Positions 15,763 through 22,403 of a stretch of 23,186 bases of DNA are shown one piece after another. The stretch is from DASUMF01 sp040510575 (GTDB taxonomy: Bacteria; Actinomycetota; Acidimicrobiia; IMCC26256; DASPTH01). The position numbers and the translations under genes were made by a program. Location: positions 1-23,186 of the forward strand of contig JBEVIU010000034.1 of the NCBI GenBank assembly GCA_040510575.1. The letters run 5' to 3'. The notes below the pieces were generated by a model, which saw only the letters and a list, made by a program, of their open reading frames with translations, was not told the origin of the DNA and made no database searches. Each line of letters starts with the position of its first letter. Position 1 is the first letter of the stretch.

Positions 15763-16227
15763 GTGCCCGGTCCTCCCGACGGGCGGTTCACCGCCGCGCA
15801 GGCGGCGCGGCTCTCTGGCTGCGGTCCCACCCGGCTCGACGCGTGGCGGCGCATCGGCCTCGTCGCACCGGTTCCACCGCCTGGCGCTTCGACGCCTGAC
15901 AGCTCGGCGACCTACTCGTTTCGCGATCTCGTCGCGTTGCGCATGGTCACCGCACTCCTCGGCGAAGGGGTCCCGATGGCGCGCATCCGTCGGGCGGTGA
16001 CCGCCCTGCTCCAGGCCGGCGACGACATCGCGTCGCTCACGTTGGTGAGCAGCGGCGAGACCGTGCTCGCGTGTCGCGACGACGGCCAGATCCTCGACGC
16101 GCTCCGCAACGGGCAGCTGGCGTTGTTCGTGTCGGTCGACCAGTTCTCGCGTGACGTCGACCACGACGTCCGCCGGTTCGCAGCGGAGCGGGCCATGTTC
16201 GTCGACGTGATCAGCGCCCCCGGCTGA
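15763..16227 (+). CDS. MerR-type helix-turn-helix regulator
   Basis: The 154-aa protein has an N-terminal MerR-like winged helix. FTAAQAARLSGCGPTRLDAWRRIGLV (about residues 9-34) is the helix-turn-helix, YSFRDLVALRMV the wing and second helix pair, and GVPMARIRRAVTALL the third. The C-terminal half has no Cys pair or recognised effector domain, so it is not a metal sensor of the classical kind. The target is unknown; the upstream DUF3040 promoter is a natural candidate. The GTG at 15763 begins 2 nt after the DUF3040 stop. The longer reading from 15319 is a shadow. The last 17 nt overlap the end of the convergent transglutaminase gene, with no terminator between. Confidence 0.75.
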   Translation: MPGPPDGRFTAAQAARLSGCGPTRLDAWRRIGLVAPVPPPGASTPDSSATYSFRDLVALRMVTALLGEGVPMARIRRAVTALLQAGDDIASLTLVSSGETVLACRDDGQILDALRNGQLALFVSVDQFSRDVDHDVRRFAAERAMFVDVISAPG

Positions 16228-18490
16228 GCGCGGCGGGGTCGAACCGCCGTCGCCATCGCTCGCGCCACCCGACGTCGGTGTCGAGTGCGGCGGCCAGCGC
16301 GTCGGCCGACTCCCAGGCCCTCGTGGCGTCGTCGGGTGTCGGGACGGCTGCGCTGTAGCGCGCCGCGGTGTACTGGCGCGCGAGGTCGCGAAGGGGGCGA
16401 CCGGCCGCGGGGGTGCCGGCAGGGATCACGCGCGCGAGCTCGAGGGGTGTGAGCGCAGGATCCGTGGGGACGCGGGCCAGTCGGAGCTGGTCGAGCGCGT
16501 CGTCCCAGGCGCCCTGGACCGCGTCGGACGGTGCCGCGTCGCGACGGTGAGAGCGCCGACGGGTGCGCACCAGCGTGACCAGCACGATGTAGCCGACGAT
16601 CACGAGCACGATGGCGACGAGCACCAGCACCACGACGAGCCAGGGCGAGCGACCCGAGCCCGGGTCGTCGGTCGTGACCTCGGGGGTTGCGGGTGCGGGC
16701 GCGGGTGCGGCGGTCCCGGTCCCGGCGCCGCCTCCGTTCGAGCTCGATCCGTCGGGCGTGCCGGTGCCGGGTGTCGTCGCGGGCACGGTGGTCGGGGGCA
16801 CCGTGATGTCGGGGTTCACCTCCGCGGGCACGACCTGTGCCTCGTCGGGCACCGCGCTCCCACCGTTCCCCACGTCGGTCGCGGGCGGTGTGGGGTCGAA
16901 GAGGTGGGTCCAACCGATGCCCTCGAGCCACACCTCGGGCCACGCGTGCGCGTCGTGCGCCGACACGTGGAACACGCCGTCGACCTCGTCGCCGGGCGTG
17001 AACCCGACGGCGACGCGCGTCGGGATCCCCAACGAGCGCGCCATCACCGCGTAGGCAGTGGCGAACTGCACGCAGAACCCACGCTTGTCGCGGAGGAACT
17101 CGGCGATCGCGTCGGGCGTGTCCGCAGGCTGCACGGCGAGGTCGTAGGTGAAGTCGCCCTTGCGGAACCAGTCGCGCAACGCGGCGGCCTGCGCGTACGG
17201 CGTGGTGGCGCCGGCACCGTCGACGATGTCGCGCGCGGTGCTGGCGATGACGGGAGGCATGCCGTCGGGCAGCTCGGTGAACTGGGAGAGCCGGGCGGGG
17301 ACCGGCGCGGCGGTCTCGGCCTGCATCGCGGGGGAGATCTCGCTCGCGGTGAGCGGGGTGATCGAATCGACCTTGTACCGCAGACCCTCGATGCTGTCGG
17401 CGTCGGCCACGAGCGTCGACGATGACAACACCACGAGGGTGTTCTCGAGGTCGATGGCGACCGGTCGGTACGCGGCCGGGAGCCAGCGCTCGCCCATCGC
17501 GCCGATCGCGAACGCCTGATGGAACGCGTCGGCGGGCGCCTCATCGGGAAGACCGACTTCGACCTCGTCGCCGGCCGCGGTGAGGGTCCACTGCCCTCCG
17601 CTCGCGGTCGTGAACTGGTCCAGGGCCGCGACCCGCCAGTAGTCGGCGCGGTCTGCGGTCACCGTGAACAGCTCGGGATCGTCGGTGTCGTTGAGCTTCG
17701 CGCTCACGTCGACGAAGGGCGCGATGCCGGTGCGGTAGCTGCCGCCCGCGCCGTCGCCCCCGTTGTTCGCGAAGTCGAGGACCGGATCGGCTCCCGCGCC
17801 GGGGAGGATCGGCGCGACCAACACGCCGAGCGCGAGCGCGATGGCGACGAGCGCGATGGCCGGCGCGAGCCAGTGCCTCGGTTGCGCCTCGCGAGACACG
17901 AGCCAGCTGCGCCCGCGATCGAGCACCGCGAGGTTCTGGAGGAGCACGAAGATCGCGGCGGCGATCGCGAAGCCGACGACGGTGAGCATGCGATCGGTCG
18001 ACGTGCCGAGGGTGACCGCCCACACGAACAGCACGAGCGCGGGCGCAGTGGCCGCAAGCACGGTCTCGCGTCGGAAGGCGAGCGCGTCGGCCGTGACGCC
18101 GACGACGTAGGTGGCCAGCACCGCGAGGAGCAGCGCACCATCGGTGACCGGCGCCGGCGGTGGTGCGCTGCGGAGCACGTCGAGGCCGCGTTCGATCTGG
18201 TCGGGAAGCGTGTGGGCCGAGCCGCCGAGGGTGACGCCGAGGAGCGTGAATTCCTGGCCGAACGCGACCACCACGAAGATCGCCAACACCGCCAGTTGCA
18301 TCGCCGCCAGCGCCCACCCCGGCCAGGAGAAGCGCCGCGCCAGCGCGCCCGAACCGTGCGCGAGTGCCACCGCGACGAGGACGGGCAGCACGTAGCGCCC
18401 CGACGCGAACACCCGACCGAGCGACAGCCCGGCGGCGGCGCTCAGCGCGGCGAGGGCGAAGGGGGCGAAGAAGCGCGCGCGGCTGACCAT
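16211..18490 (-). CDS. TgpA-like membrane transglutaminase-fold protein (DUF3488-transglutaminase-DUF4129)
   Basis: The 759-aa protein starts with about six hydrophobic segments (residues 8-235, DUF3488-like). An extracytoplasmic region follows, then a transglutaminase core with Cys473 (RGFCVQFA), His515 (DAHAWPEVW) and Asp532 (HLFDPTPP) as triad. A Pro/Thr/Gly-rich linker (about 537-612), one membrane span (617-641) and a cytoplasmic tail resembling DUF4129 complete it. Such proteins occur with DUF58 and MoxR partners and may act as proteases or cross-linkers at the envelope; the substrate is unknown. The ATG at 18490 begins just before the first span. It overlaps the end of the DUF58 gene by 49 nt, and its own end overlaps the MerR-like gene by 17 nt. 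Confidence 0.85.
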   Translation of the reverse strand: MVSRARFFAPFALAALSAAAGLSLGRVFASGRYVLPVLVAVALAHGSGALARRFSWPGWALAAMQLAVLAIFVVVAFGQEFTLLGVTLGGSAHTLPDQIERGLDVLRSAPPPAPVTDGALLLAVLATYVVGVTADALAFRRETVLAATAPALVLFVWAVTLGTSTDRMLTVVGFAIAAAIFVLLQNLAVLDRGRSWLVSREAQPRHWLAPAIALVAIALALGVLVAPILPGAGADPVLDFANNGGDGAGGSYRTGIAPFVDVSAKLNDTDDPELFTVTADRADYWRVAALDQFTTASGGQWTLTAAGDEVEVGLPDEAPADAFHQAFAIGAMGERWLPAAYRPVAIDLENTLVVLSSSTLVADADSIEGLRYKVDSITPLTASEISPAMQAETAAPVPARLSQFTELPDGMPPVIASTARDIVDGAGATTPYAQAAALRDWFRKGDFTYDLAVQPADTPDAIAEFLRDKRGFCVQFATAYAVMARSLGIPTRVAVGFTPGDEVDGVFHVSAHDAHAWPEVWLEGIGWTHLFDPTPPATDVGNGGSAVPDEAQVVPAEVNPDITVPPTTVPATTPGTGTPDGSSSNGGGAGTGTAAPAPAPATPEVTTDDPGSGRSPWLVVVLVLVAIVLVIVGYIVLVTLVRTRRRSHRRDAAPSDAVQGAWDDALDQLRLARVPTDPALTPLELARVIPAGTPAAGRPLRDLARQYTAARYSAAVPTPDDATRAWESADALAAALDTDVGWRERWRRRFDPAALSRGR

Positions 18491-19689
18491 TGGGAGCTCG
18501 ATCGGCCGCCACCGGATCGGTGGCGACGGGGAGTGCTCAGTGCCTCGTTCCAGGCAACGGAGAAGGGCCGGGCGGATGCGTCGACGACGACGAGCGACGT
18601 CGTGGTCGTGAGCGCGAGGGGTTGCGTGAGCACGGCGATCGCGTCGATGCCGGCCAACCCGCCCAGCGCGCGCGTCACGTCGGTGCCGACGCGACCGAGC
18701 ACCGCGACGACGAGGTCGACGCGGCGATGTGATCGGAGGTGCTCGAGCACAGTTGCGAGCCGGTCGTCGCGATCGGCGGCCACCGTCGCGAGTCGGTCGA
18801 GCACGTCGTGGCGCGGATCGCCACCGGTGCCGAGCACGGTCCCGGCGCTGGTGATCACCTCGACGCGGCGCTGGAGCCGCACCAGACGCGCGACAACCGA
18901 CGCGGTGGCCTCGACCGCGAGCTCGAACGAGTCGACGTCGTGGCCGTCGGGATGGACGTCGAGCACGATGGCGGCACGGGACCGCCAACGCGCTTCGTCC
19001 TGGCGGATCATGAGCTCGCCGGTGCGTGCCGTCGACCGCCAGTGCACGCGGCGCAGGTCGTCACCCAACTCGTAGTCCCGCAGGGTGAGGAACTCGTCGC
19101 CGAGATCACTCACCACGGACCGGTGCGCGACCGCGTCGGCGTCGCTGCTCACCCGGCTCCCGACTGCGACCGGCGCGACGATCTCGTGGATCCGCGGCCG
19201 GACGAGCACGTCGGCCTCGCCCACTTCGGCGAGGGCACGGCGGGTGAGGCCGAACGGATCGGAGGCCCGCACCACGAGCGGCCCGACCTGGTACCGGCCG
19301 CGGCGTCGCGTGGGGATGCGGTACGCGGCGCGCGCCGTTGCCCCCGGCGCGAGCGGCGGCACGAGGAACCGAGCCGCCCGGCGACCCTCGTCGAACCAGT
19401 CCGTCGCGGTGAGCAACGGTGTCGCGCGCGAGGCGCGGTTCTCCATCGTGAGGTCGATGCGTCCTTCGCCGCCCACCTGCAGACGCGGGGGACGGACGCG
19501 TCGCGTCATCGCGAGGTCGACACCTGAGCCGACGGCGAGCCACGCCGCACCACCGACGACGACTGCCACTGCGACGAGCGCGAGCGCGAGCAGCTCCACC
19601 GCACCGAGGAGGTAGCTCCCGACCACGAGGCCGGCCGCGGCGCCGATCAACGACCAGCCGCGTCGGGTGACCTCGACGCGACGGCTCAC
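18442..19689 (-). CDS. DUF58 domain protein (vWA-like, MoxR partner)
   Basis: The 415-aa protein has two N-terminal membrane helices (about 12-29 and 31-53). A beta-rich middle carries RRGRYQVGPLVVRASDPFGL. The DUF58 core (around 205-230) reads DDLRRVHWRSTARTGELMIRQ, followed by AAIVLDVHPDG, which resembles the start of a von Willebrand A fold. DUF58 proteins work with MoxR ATPases, probably as their membrane-bound targets or adaptors. The GTG at 19689 follows the moxR stop by 4 nt. The C-terminal 35 or so residues are Ser/Arg/Pro-rich, and the last 49 nt run into the transglutaminase gene. That tail looks like an extension past the domain's natural end. Confidence 0.85.
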   Translation of the reverse strand: MSRRVEVTRRGWSLIGAAAGLVVGSYLLGAVELLALALVAVAVVVGGAAWLAVGSGVDLAMTRRVRPPRLQVGGEGRIDLTMENRASRATPLLTATDWFDEGRRAARFLVPPLAPGATARAAYRIPTRRRGRYQVGPLVVRASDPFGLTRRALAEVGEADVLVRPRIHEIVAPVAVGSRVSSDADAVAHRSVVSDLGDEFLTLRDYELGDDLRRVHWRSTARTGELMIRQDEARWRSRAAIVLDVHPDGHDVDSFELAVEATASVVARLVRLQRRVEVITSAGTVLGTGGDPRHDVLDRLATVAADRDDRLATVLEHLRSHRRVDLVVAVLGRVGTDVTRALGGLAGIDAIAVLTQPLALTTTTSLVVVDASARPFSVAWNEALSTPRRHRSGGGRSSSQWSAARASSPPSPSPR

Positions 19690-19693
19690 GGGC

Positions 19694-20674
19694 TCAGCGG
19701 CTCGCCGCGCCCGGGACCGGCGTAGAGGCGAGCACGGCGTCGACCACATCGACGGTCCCCACGCCGCGCAGCTGGGCATCGGGCGCGAGGAGCAAACGGT
19801 GCTCGAGCACCGCGGGCACGACGCGCTTGACGTCGTCGGGGATCACGAAGGCGCGACCGACGCTGGCCGCGAGCGCACGTGCCGCGCGTTGCACCGCGAG
19901 TGAGCCGCGCGGACTCGCACCGAGGGTGAGATCGGGATGACGTCGCGTCGCCTCGACGAGGTCGAGCACGTAGCTGCGCAGCTCGGGCGCCACGTGCACG
20001 CGCGACACCGCGGCGGCGGCGTCGGCGATCTCCTCGGCGCTCACGACCGGCTCGAGCTCGTCGGCCGGTGCAGTGCGACTGCTCTGCGCCTCGAGGATCG
20101 CGAGCTCCGCGTCGCGGTTCGGATAGCCCATCGGTATGCGCATCAAGAAGCGGTCGAGCTGTGCCTCCGGCAGGGGATAGGTGCCCTCGAGCTCGATCGG
20201 GTTCTGCGTCCCGATCACCATGAACGGCCGCGGCAGCCGGTACGTGTGCGCGTCGACGGTCACCTGGCGCTCCTCCATCGCCTCGAGGAGCGCCGACTGG
20301 GTCTTGGGCGACGCGCGGTTGATCTCGTCGGCGAGCACGACGTTGGCGAACACGCCACCGGGACGGAACTCGAACTGGTCCGACGTGCGGTTCCACACGG
20401 ACACGCCGGTGACGTCGGACGGGAGGAGGTCGGGGGTGAACTGGATCCGGTGCCACGTGCCGCCGATCGAGCGGGCGATCGCCTTGGCCAGCGACGTCTT
20501 GCCGACGCCAGGCACGTCTTCGATCAGGAGGTGGCCCTCGGCGAGGAGGCAGACCAACGCGAGGTGCACCTGCTCGCGCTTGCCCTGGATCGCGAGCTCG
20601 ATGTTGTCGAGGAGCGCGGCGAACAAGCGGCCGAACGAGGAGTCGCGGCTCGGCGCGGGAGCGGGCTGAACCAC
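19694..20674 (-). CDS. MoxR-family AAA+ ATPase
   Basis: The 326-aa AAA+ ATPase is of the MoxR type, a chaperone-like remodeller for vWA-domain partners. Walker A is DVPGVGKTS (53-61, Lys59) and Walker B is VVLADEINR (112-120, Asp116-Glu117). Sensor 1 lies in VIGTQNPIELEGTYPLPEAQLDRF, and the lid domain carries GASPRGSLA. The start is the GTG at 20674, placed 7 nt after a TACCTT element on the minus strand, so the message is probably leaderless. DUF58 and transglutaminase genes follow directly, and the three form a common actinobacterial operon beside the division cluster. A divergent small gene starts 62 nt away. Confidence 0.9.
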   Translation of the reverse strand: MVQPAPAPSRDSSFGRLFAALLDNIELAIQGKREQVHLALVCLLAEGHLLIEDVPGVGKTSLAKAIARSIGGTWHRIQFTPDLLPSDVTGVSVWNRTSDQFEFRPGGVFANVVLADEINRASPKTQSALLEAMEERQVTVDAHTYRLPRPFMVIGTQNPIELEGTYPLPEAQLDRFLMRIPMGYPNRDAELAILEAQSSRTAPADELEPVVSAEEIADAAAAVSRVHVAPELRSYVLDLVEATRRHPDLTLGASPRGSLAVQRAARALAASVGRAFVIPDDVKRVVPAVLEHRLLLAPDAQLRGVGTVDVVDAVLASTPVPGAASR

Positions 20675-20681
20675 GCCGACG

Positions 20682-20687
20682 AAGGTA
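20682..20687 (-). promoter_or_regulatory. -10 element TACCTT for the leaderless moxR operon
   Basis: On the minus strand TACCTT is followed by exactly 7 nt and then the GTG start of moxR. No ribosome-binding site is seen. Confidence 0.55.
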
Positions 20688-20724
20688 CCAGAGGCCTTCG
20701 CGGGGCCCGCGTCACACGTCCCGG

Positions 20725-20730
20725 TAGCGT
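20725..20730 (+). promoter_or_regulatory. -10 element TAGCGT for the leaderless 89-aa gene
   Basis: TAGCGT ends 6 nt before the ATG at 20737. Together with the opposite TACCTT at 20682-20687 it forms a compact divergent promoter pair. Confidence 0.55.
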
Positions 20731-20736
20731 GCGCAC

Positions 20737-21006
20737 ATGGCGCCGACGTTCTGGCTCCGCGCGGCCGTGCTCGTGCTCGCGCGTCCCCCCCTCTGGCGCA
20801 CCGCGATCAGACAGATGGGCCGCTTGGCTCGTCCGCACTGGTGGCGTCGCGCGCCGTTCCTTCCGTTGCCCGACGCCGAGTACCTGCGGTTCCGCTTCGA
20901 GACCCAGTACGGCGACGCGCCACCCGTCGCCGAGGACGTCGTCGCCTACCTCGAGTGGTGCCGCGAGATGGGCAACCCCCGGTCGGCGCGAGGGCACCGC
21001 CGGTAG
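20737..21006 (+). CDS. 89-aa basic protein, unknown function
   Basis: This small protein has a hydrophobic/basic N-terminus (FWLRAAVLVLARPPLW) and a Trp/Arg-rich middle (RPHWWRRAPFLPLP). The C-terminal half is more acidic and soluble-looking (RFETQYGDAPPVAEDVVAYLEWCREMG). The last part reads like a folded helix and suggests a genuine gene. Third-position G/C preference is strong, and a TAGCGT element precedes the ATG by 6 nt. I do not recognise the family. The TAG stop doubles as the first three bases of the TAGGCT promoter element for the HNH gene, so the two genes are closely linked. Confidence 0.65.
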   Translation: MAPTFWLRAAVLVLARPPLWRTAIRQMGRLARPHWWRRAPFLPLPDAEYLRFRFETQYGDAPPVAEDVVAYLEWCREMGNPRSARGHRR

Positions 21007-21009
21007 GCT
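21004..21009 (+). promoter_or_regulatory. -10 element TAGGCT for the HNH gene
   Basis: TAGGCT overlaps the stop codon of the 89-aa gene. Transcription would start near 21016, giving a leader of about 26 nt that carries GGAGG at 21028-21032. Confidence 0.5.
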
Positions 21010-21041
21010 CGGCCCCCGACGGGAGACGGAGGTACGGACGC

Positions 21042-21542
21042 TTGGGAAGAGCGCTACTGCTCAACGCCAGCTTCGAGCCGCTCTGCGTCGTCCCGATCCG
21101 ACGAGCAGTCGTGCTCGTGCTCAAGGAGAAGGCGGAGATCGTCGCCCGCAACGGCGCTGAGCTCCACTCGGAGCGCGCCACCATCCCGGTGCCTGCGGTG
21201 ATCCGACTCCACAACTTCGTGCGGGTGCCGCACCGCAATCGGGTCCCGTTGTCGCGCCGGGCGGTGTTCGCCCGCGACGGTCATCGCTGCCAGTACTGCA
21301 ACCGCGCCGCGGAGAACATCGATCACGTGGTGCCCAAGTCGCGCGGCGGCACCCACGCCTGGGACAACGTCGTGGCGTCGTGCCGATCGTGCAATGCCCG
21401 CAAGGAAGACCGGCTCCCGGGCGAGGCAGGGTTCCACCTGCAGCGTCAGCCGCGCGAGCCCCACGCGAACCTCTGGGTCGTGGCCACCGCCGGGTCGATC
21501 GACCCGGAGTGGGAGCCCTTCCTCCCCGCCGCCAGCTTCTAG
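21042..21542 (+). CDS. HNH endonuclease family protein
   Basis: The 166-aa protein has an N-terminal region typical of chromosomal HNH proteins (LLLNASFEPLCVVPIRRAVV). The HNH nuclease fold follows: CQYC (83-86), DHVVPKSRGG (94-103) with His95 as likely catalytic residue, Asn109, and CRSCNARK (114-121). The two CxxC pairs would hold a structural zinc ion. This family is common in actinobacterial chromosomes as a single-copy gene, and its cell role is not settled; it is not part of a visible restriction or phage unit here. The TTG at 21042 is chosen because GGAGG lies 9 nt upstream and it yields the conserved N-terminus. The reading from 20841 is a shadow of the 89-aa gene. Confidence 0.83.
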   Translation: MGRALLLNASFEPLCVVPIRRAVVLVLKEKAEIVARNGAELHSERATIPVPAVIRLHNFVRVPHRNRVPLSRRAVFARDGHRCQYCNRAAENIDHVVPKSRGGTHAWDNVVASCRSCNARKEDRLPGEAGFHLQRQPREPHANLWVVATAGSIDPEWEPFLPAASF

Positions 21543-21556
21543 CTGTACCCGGCCGT

Positions 21557-21593
21557 CTGCGCGGCCCCTCCTGCGCAGCCCCTCTGCACGGCC
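21557..21593 (+). repeat. Degenerate 14-bp tandem repeat after the HNH gene
   Basis: CTGCGCGGCCCCTC (21557-21570) and CTGCGCAGCCCCTC (21571-21584) differ by one base, and a shorter third copy starts at 21584. GGCCG (21551-21555) and CGGCC (21562-21566) can form a small hairpin; no T-run follows. Confidence 0.6.
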
Positions 21594-21615
21594 AGGGGTT
21601 CCTGCGCGCCCGAAA

Positions 21616-21713
21616 TGGGCGCCGAAGGGTTCCAAGGGGTTGAAGAGTGGTGGGAGAGGGTGTAGGGTGCCACGAAGTGGTGAGTGGTGGTGGCCAAGTG
21701 GCGGCCCAAGTGG
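21616..21713 (+). promoter_or_regulatory. Candidate MraZ-binding array: G-tracts about one helical turn apart
   Basis: TGGGC, AGGGT and GGGGT start at 21616, 21626 and 21636 with exactly 5-nt spacers, the layout described for the E. coli MraZ boxes (TGGGN repeats). GG-containing tracts continue at 21648, 21658, 21665, 21678, 21688, 21699 and 21711, four of them in A/G-A-G-T-G-G context (21675, 21682, 21696, 21708). Most steps are 10-12 bp. The array brackets the promoter. MraZ binding is inferred from the pattern and position. Confidence 0.5.
21640..21668 (+). promoter_or_regulatory. mraZ promoter
   Basis: TTGAAG (21640-21645) and TAGGGT (21663-21668) are separated by 17 bp. Transcription is expected to start near 21675, giving a leader of about 69 nt to the mraZ ATG. 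The promoter lies inside the G-tract array. Confidence 0.6.
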
Positions 21714-21743
21714 CGAATCGGCGCCGGAAACGAGAGGGCGGAC

Positions 21744-22172
21744 ATGTTCCTGGGGGAGTACGAGCACTCCCTCGACGCGAAGGGGCGGGTGATCCTCCCG
21801 GCGAAGTTCCGTGACCAGCTCACCGCCGGCGGATTCGTGACCAAGGGGAGGGGCGGGTGCCTGTCGGTGTTCACCCCGGAGGAGTTCGACCGCGTGGCGA
21901 GCCAGGTGCGGGAGCTGTCGAAGCGAGGGGCCAAGGACCTCAACGCAGCGCGCTCCTTCTTCAGCGGCGCCGCCGAGATCAACCCGGACAAGCAGGGGCG
22001 TGTGGCACTGCCCCTCAACCTCCGGAACTACGCGGGGCTCAGCCGGGAGGTCGTGGTCACCGGCGTGTTCTCCCGCATCGAGGTGTGGGACCGCGAGCGT
22101 TGGCTCGAGCACGACCGGGTGGGCGACCTCGCCCTCTCCGATTCCGACGACCTGCCGGAGTTCGGCATCTAG
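21744..22172 (+). CDS. mraZ: MraZ, division-cluster transcriptional regulator
   Basis: The 142-aa protein has two AbrB-like swapped-hairpin repeats. The first begins MFLGEYEHSLDAKGRV (Asp11 to Arg15) and the second carries INPDKQGRVALP (Asp82 to Arg86); both contain the DxxGR core that contacts DNA. MraZ forms ring-shaped oligomers and represses or tunes the mra/dcw operon by binding direct repeats in its own promoter. The ATG at 21744 gives the canonical MFLGEYEH start, with GAGAGGG 5 nt upstream. A longer reading from GTG 21684 would translate the AAGTGG repeats and is rejected. rsmH follows after 231 nt, a longer gap than usual. Confidence 0.95.
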   Translation: MFLGEYEHSLDAKGRVILPAKFRDQLTAGGFVTKGRGGCLSVFTPEEFDRVASQVRELSKRGAKDLNAARSFFSGAAEINPDKQGRVALPLNLRNYAGLSREVVVTGVFSRIEVWDRERWLEHDRVGDLALSDSDDLPEFGI

Positions 22173-22231
22173 CGCGCACCACGGCACGACGTGAGTTCTG
22201 ACAACACAGCACCTTGACAGGCGAGGCCCGA

Positions 22232-22327
22232 CGGGCCCGCCACCAGTCCCCCGGGCGGCGCGGCGCAAGCGCCCCTTCCGCCCGCTTCGCTTTCGTCGAC
22301 GCGTCCGGGGGGCTGGTGGCGGTCTCG
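22232..22327 (+). ncRNA. Long structured RNA element between mraZ and rsmH (mraW-RNA candidate)
   Basis: Segments 22237-22257 and 22302-22322 pair over 21 bp with two G-U wobbles and no mismatch. One mismatch further out, four more pairs form (22232-22235 with 22324-22327). The 44-nt top contains a small hairpin, GGCG (22262-22265) with CGCC (22270-22273). There is no T-run after the stem, so it is not an ordinary terminator. A conserved mraW RNA motif has been described upstream of mraW (rsmH) genes in actinobacteria. Position fits, but I cannot compare the consensus here, and a U-less attenuator is the alternative. Confidence 0.5.
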
Positions 22328-22403
22328 AGGACATCCGAGGCGACGACCAGCGCGGTTCAGCGGCGAGCACCGCGGCGAGCGGCGGCGAGAGGAAGGGGAG
22401 CGC

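Noticed and set aside
17519..19075. 518-residue open frame on the + strand
   Set aside because: It is antisense to the transglutaminase and DUF58 genes and is low-complexity, Arg/Glu/Asp-rich.
21543..21615. Intrinsic terminator for the HNH gene
   Set aside because: Small GC-rich stems are possible among the 14-bp repeats, but none is followed by a T-run.
21684..21743. GTG-initiated N-terminal extension of MraZ
   Set aside because: It would translate the AAGTGG operator-like repeats. The family start MFLGEYEH and a good ribosome-binding site point to 21744.
22214..22219. Perfect TTGACA upstream of rsmH
   Set aside because: No -10-like hexamer lies 16-18 bp downstream; that position falls inside the GC-rich stem.
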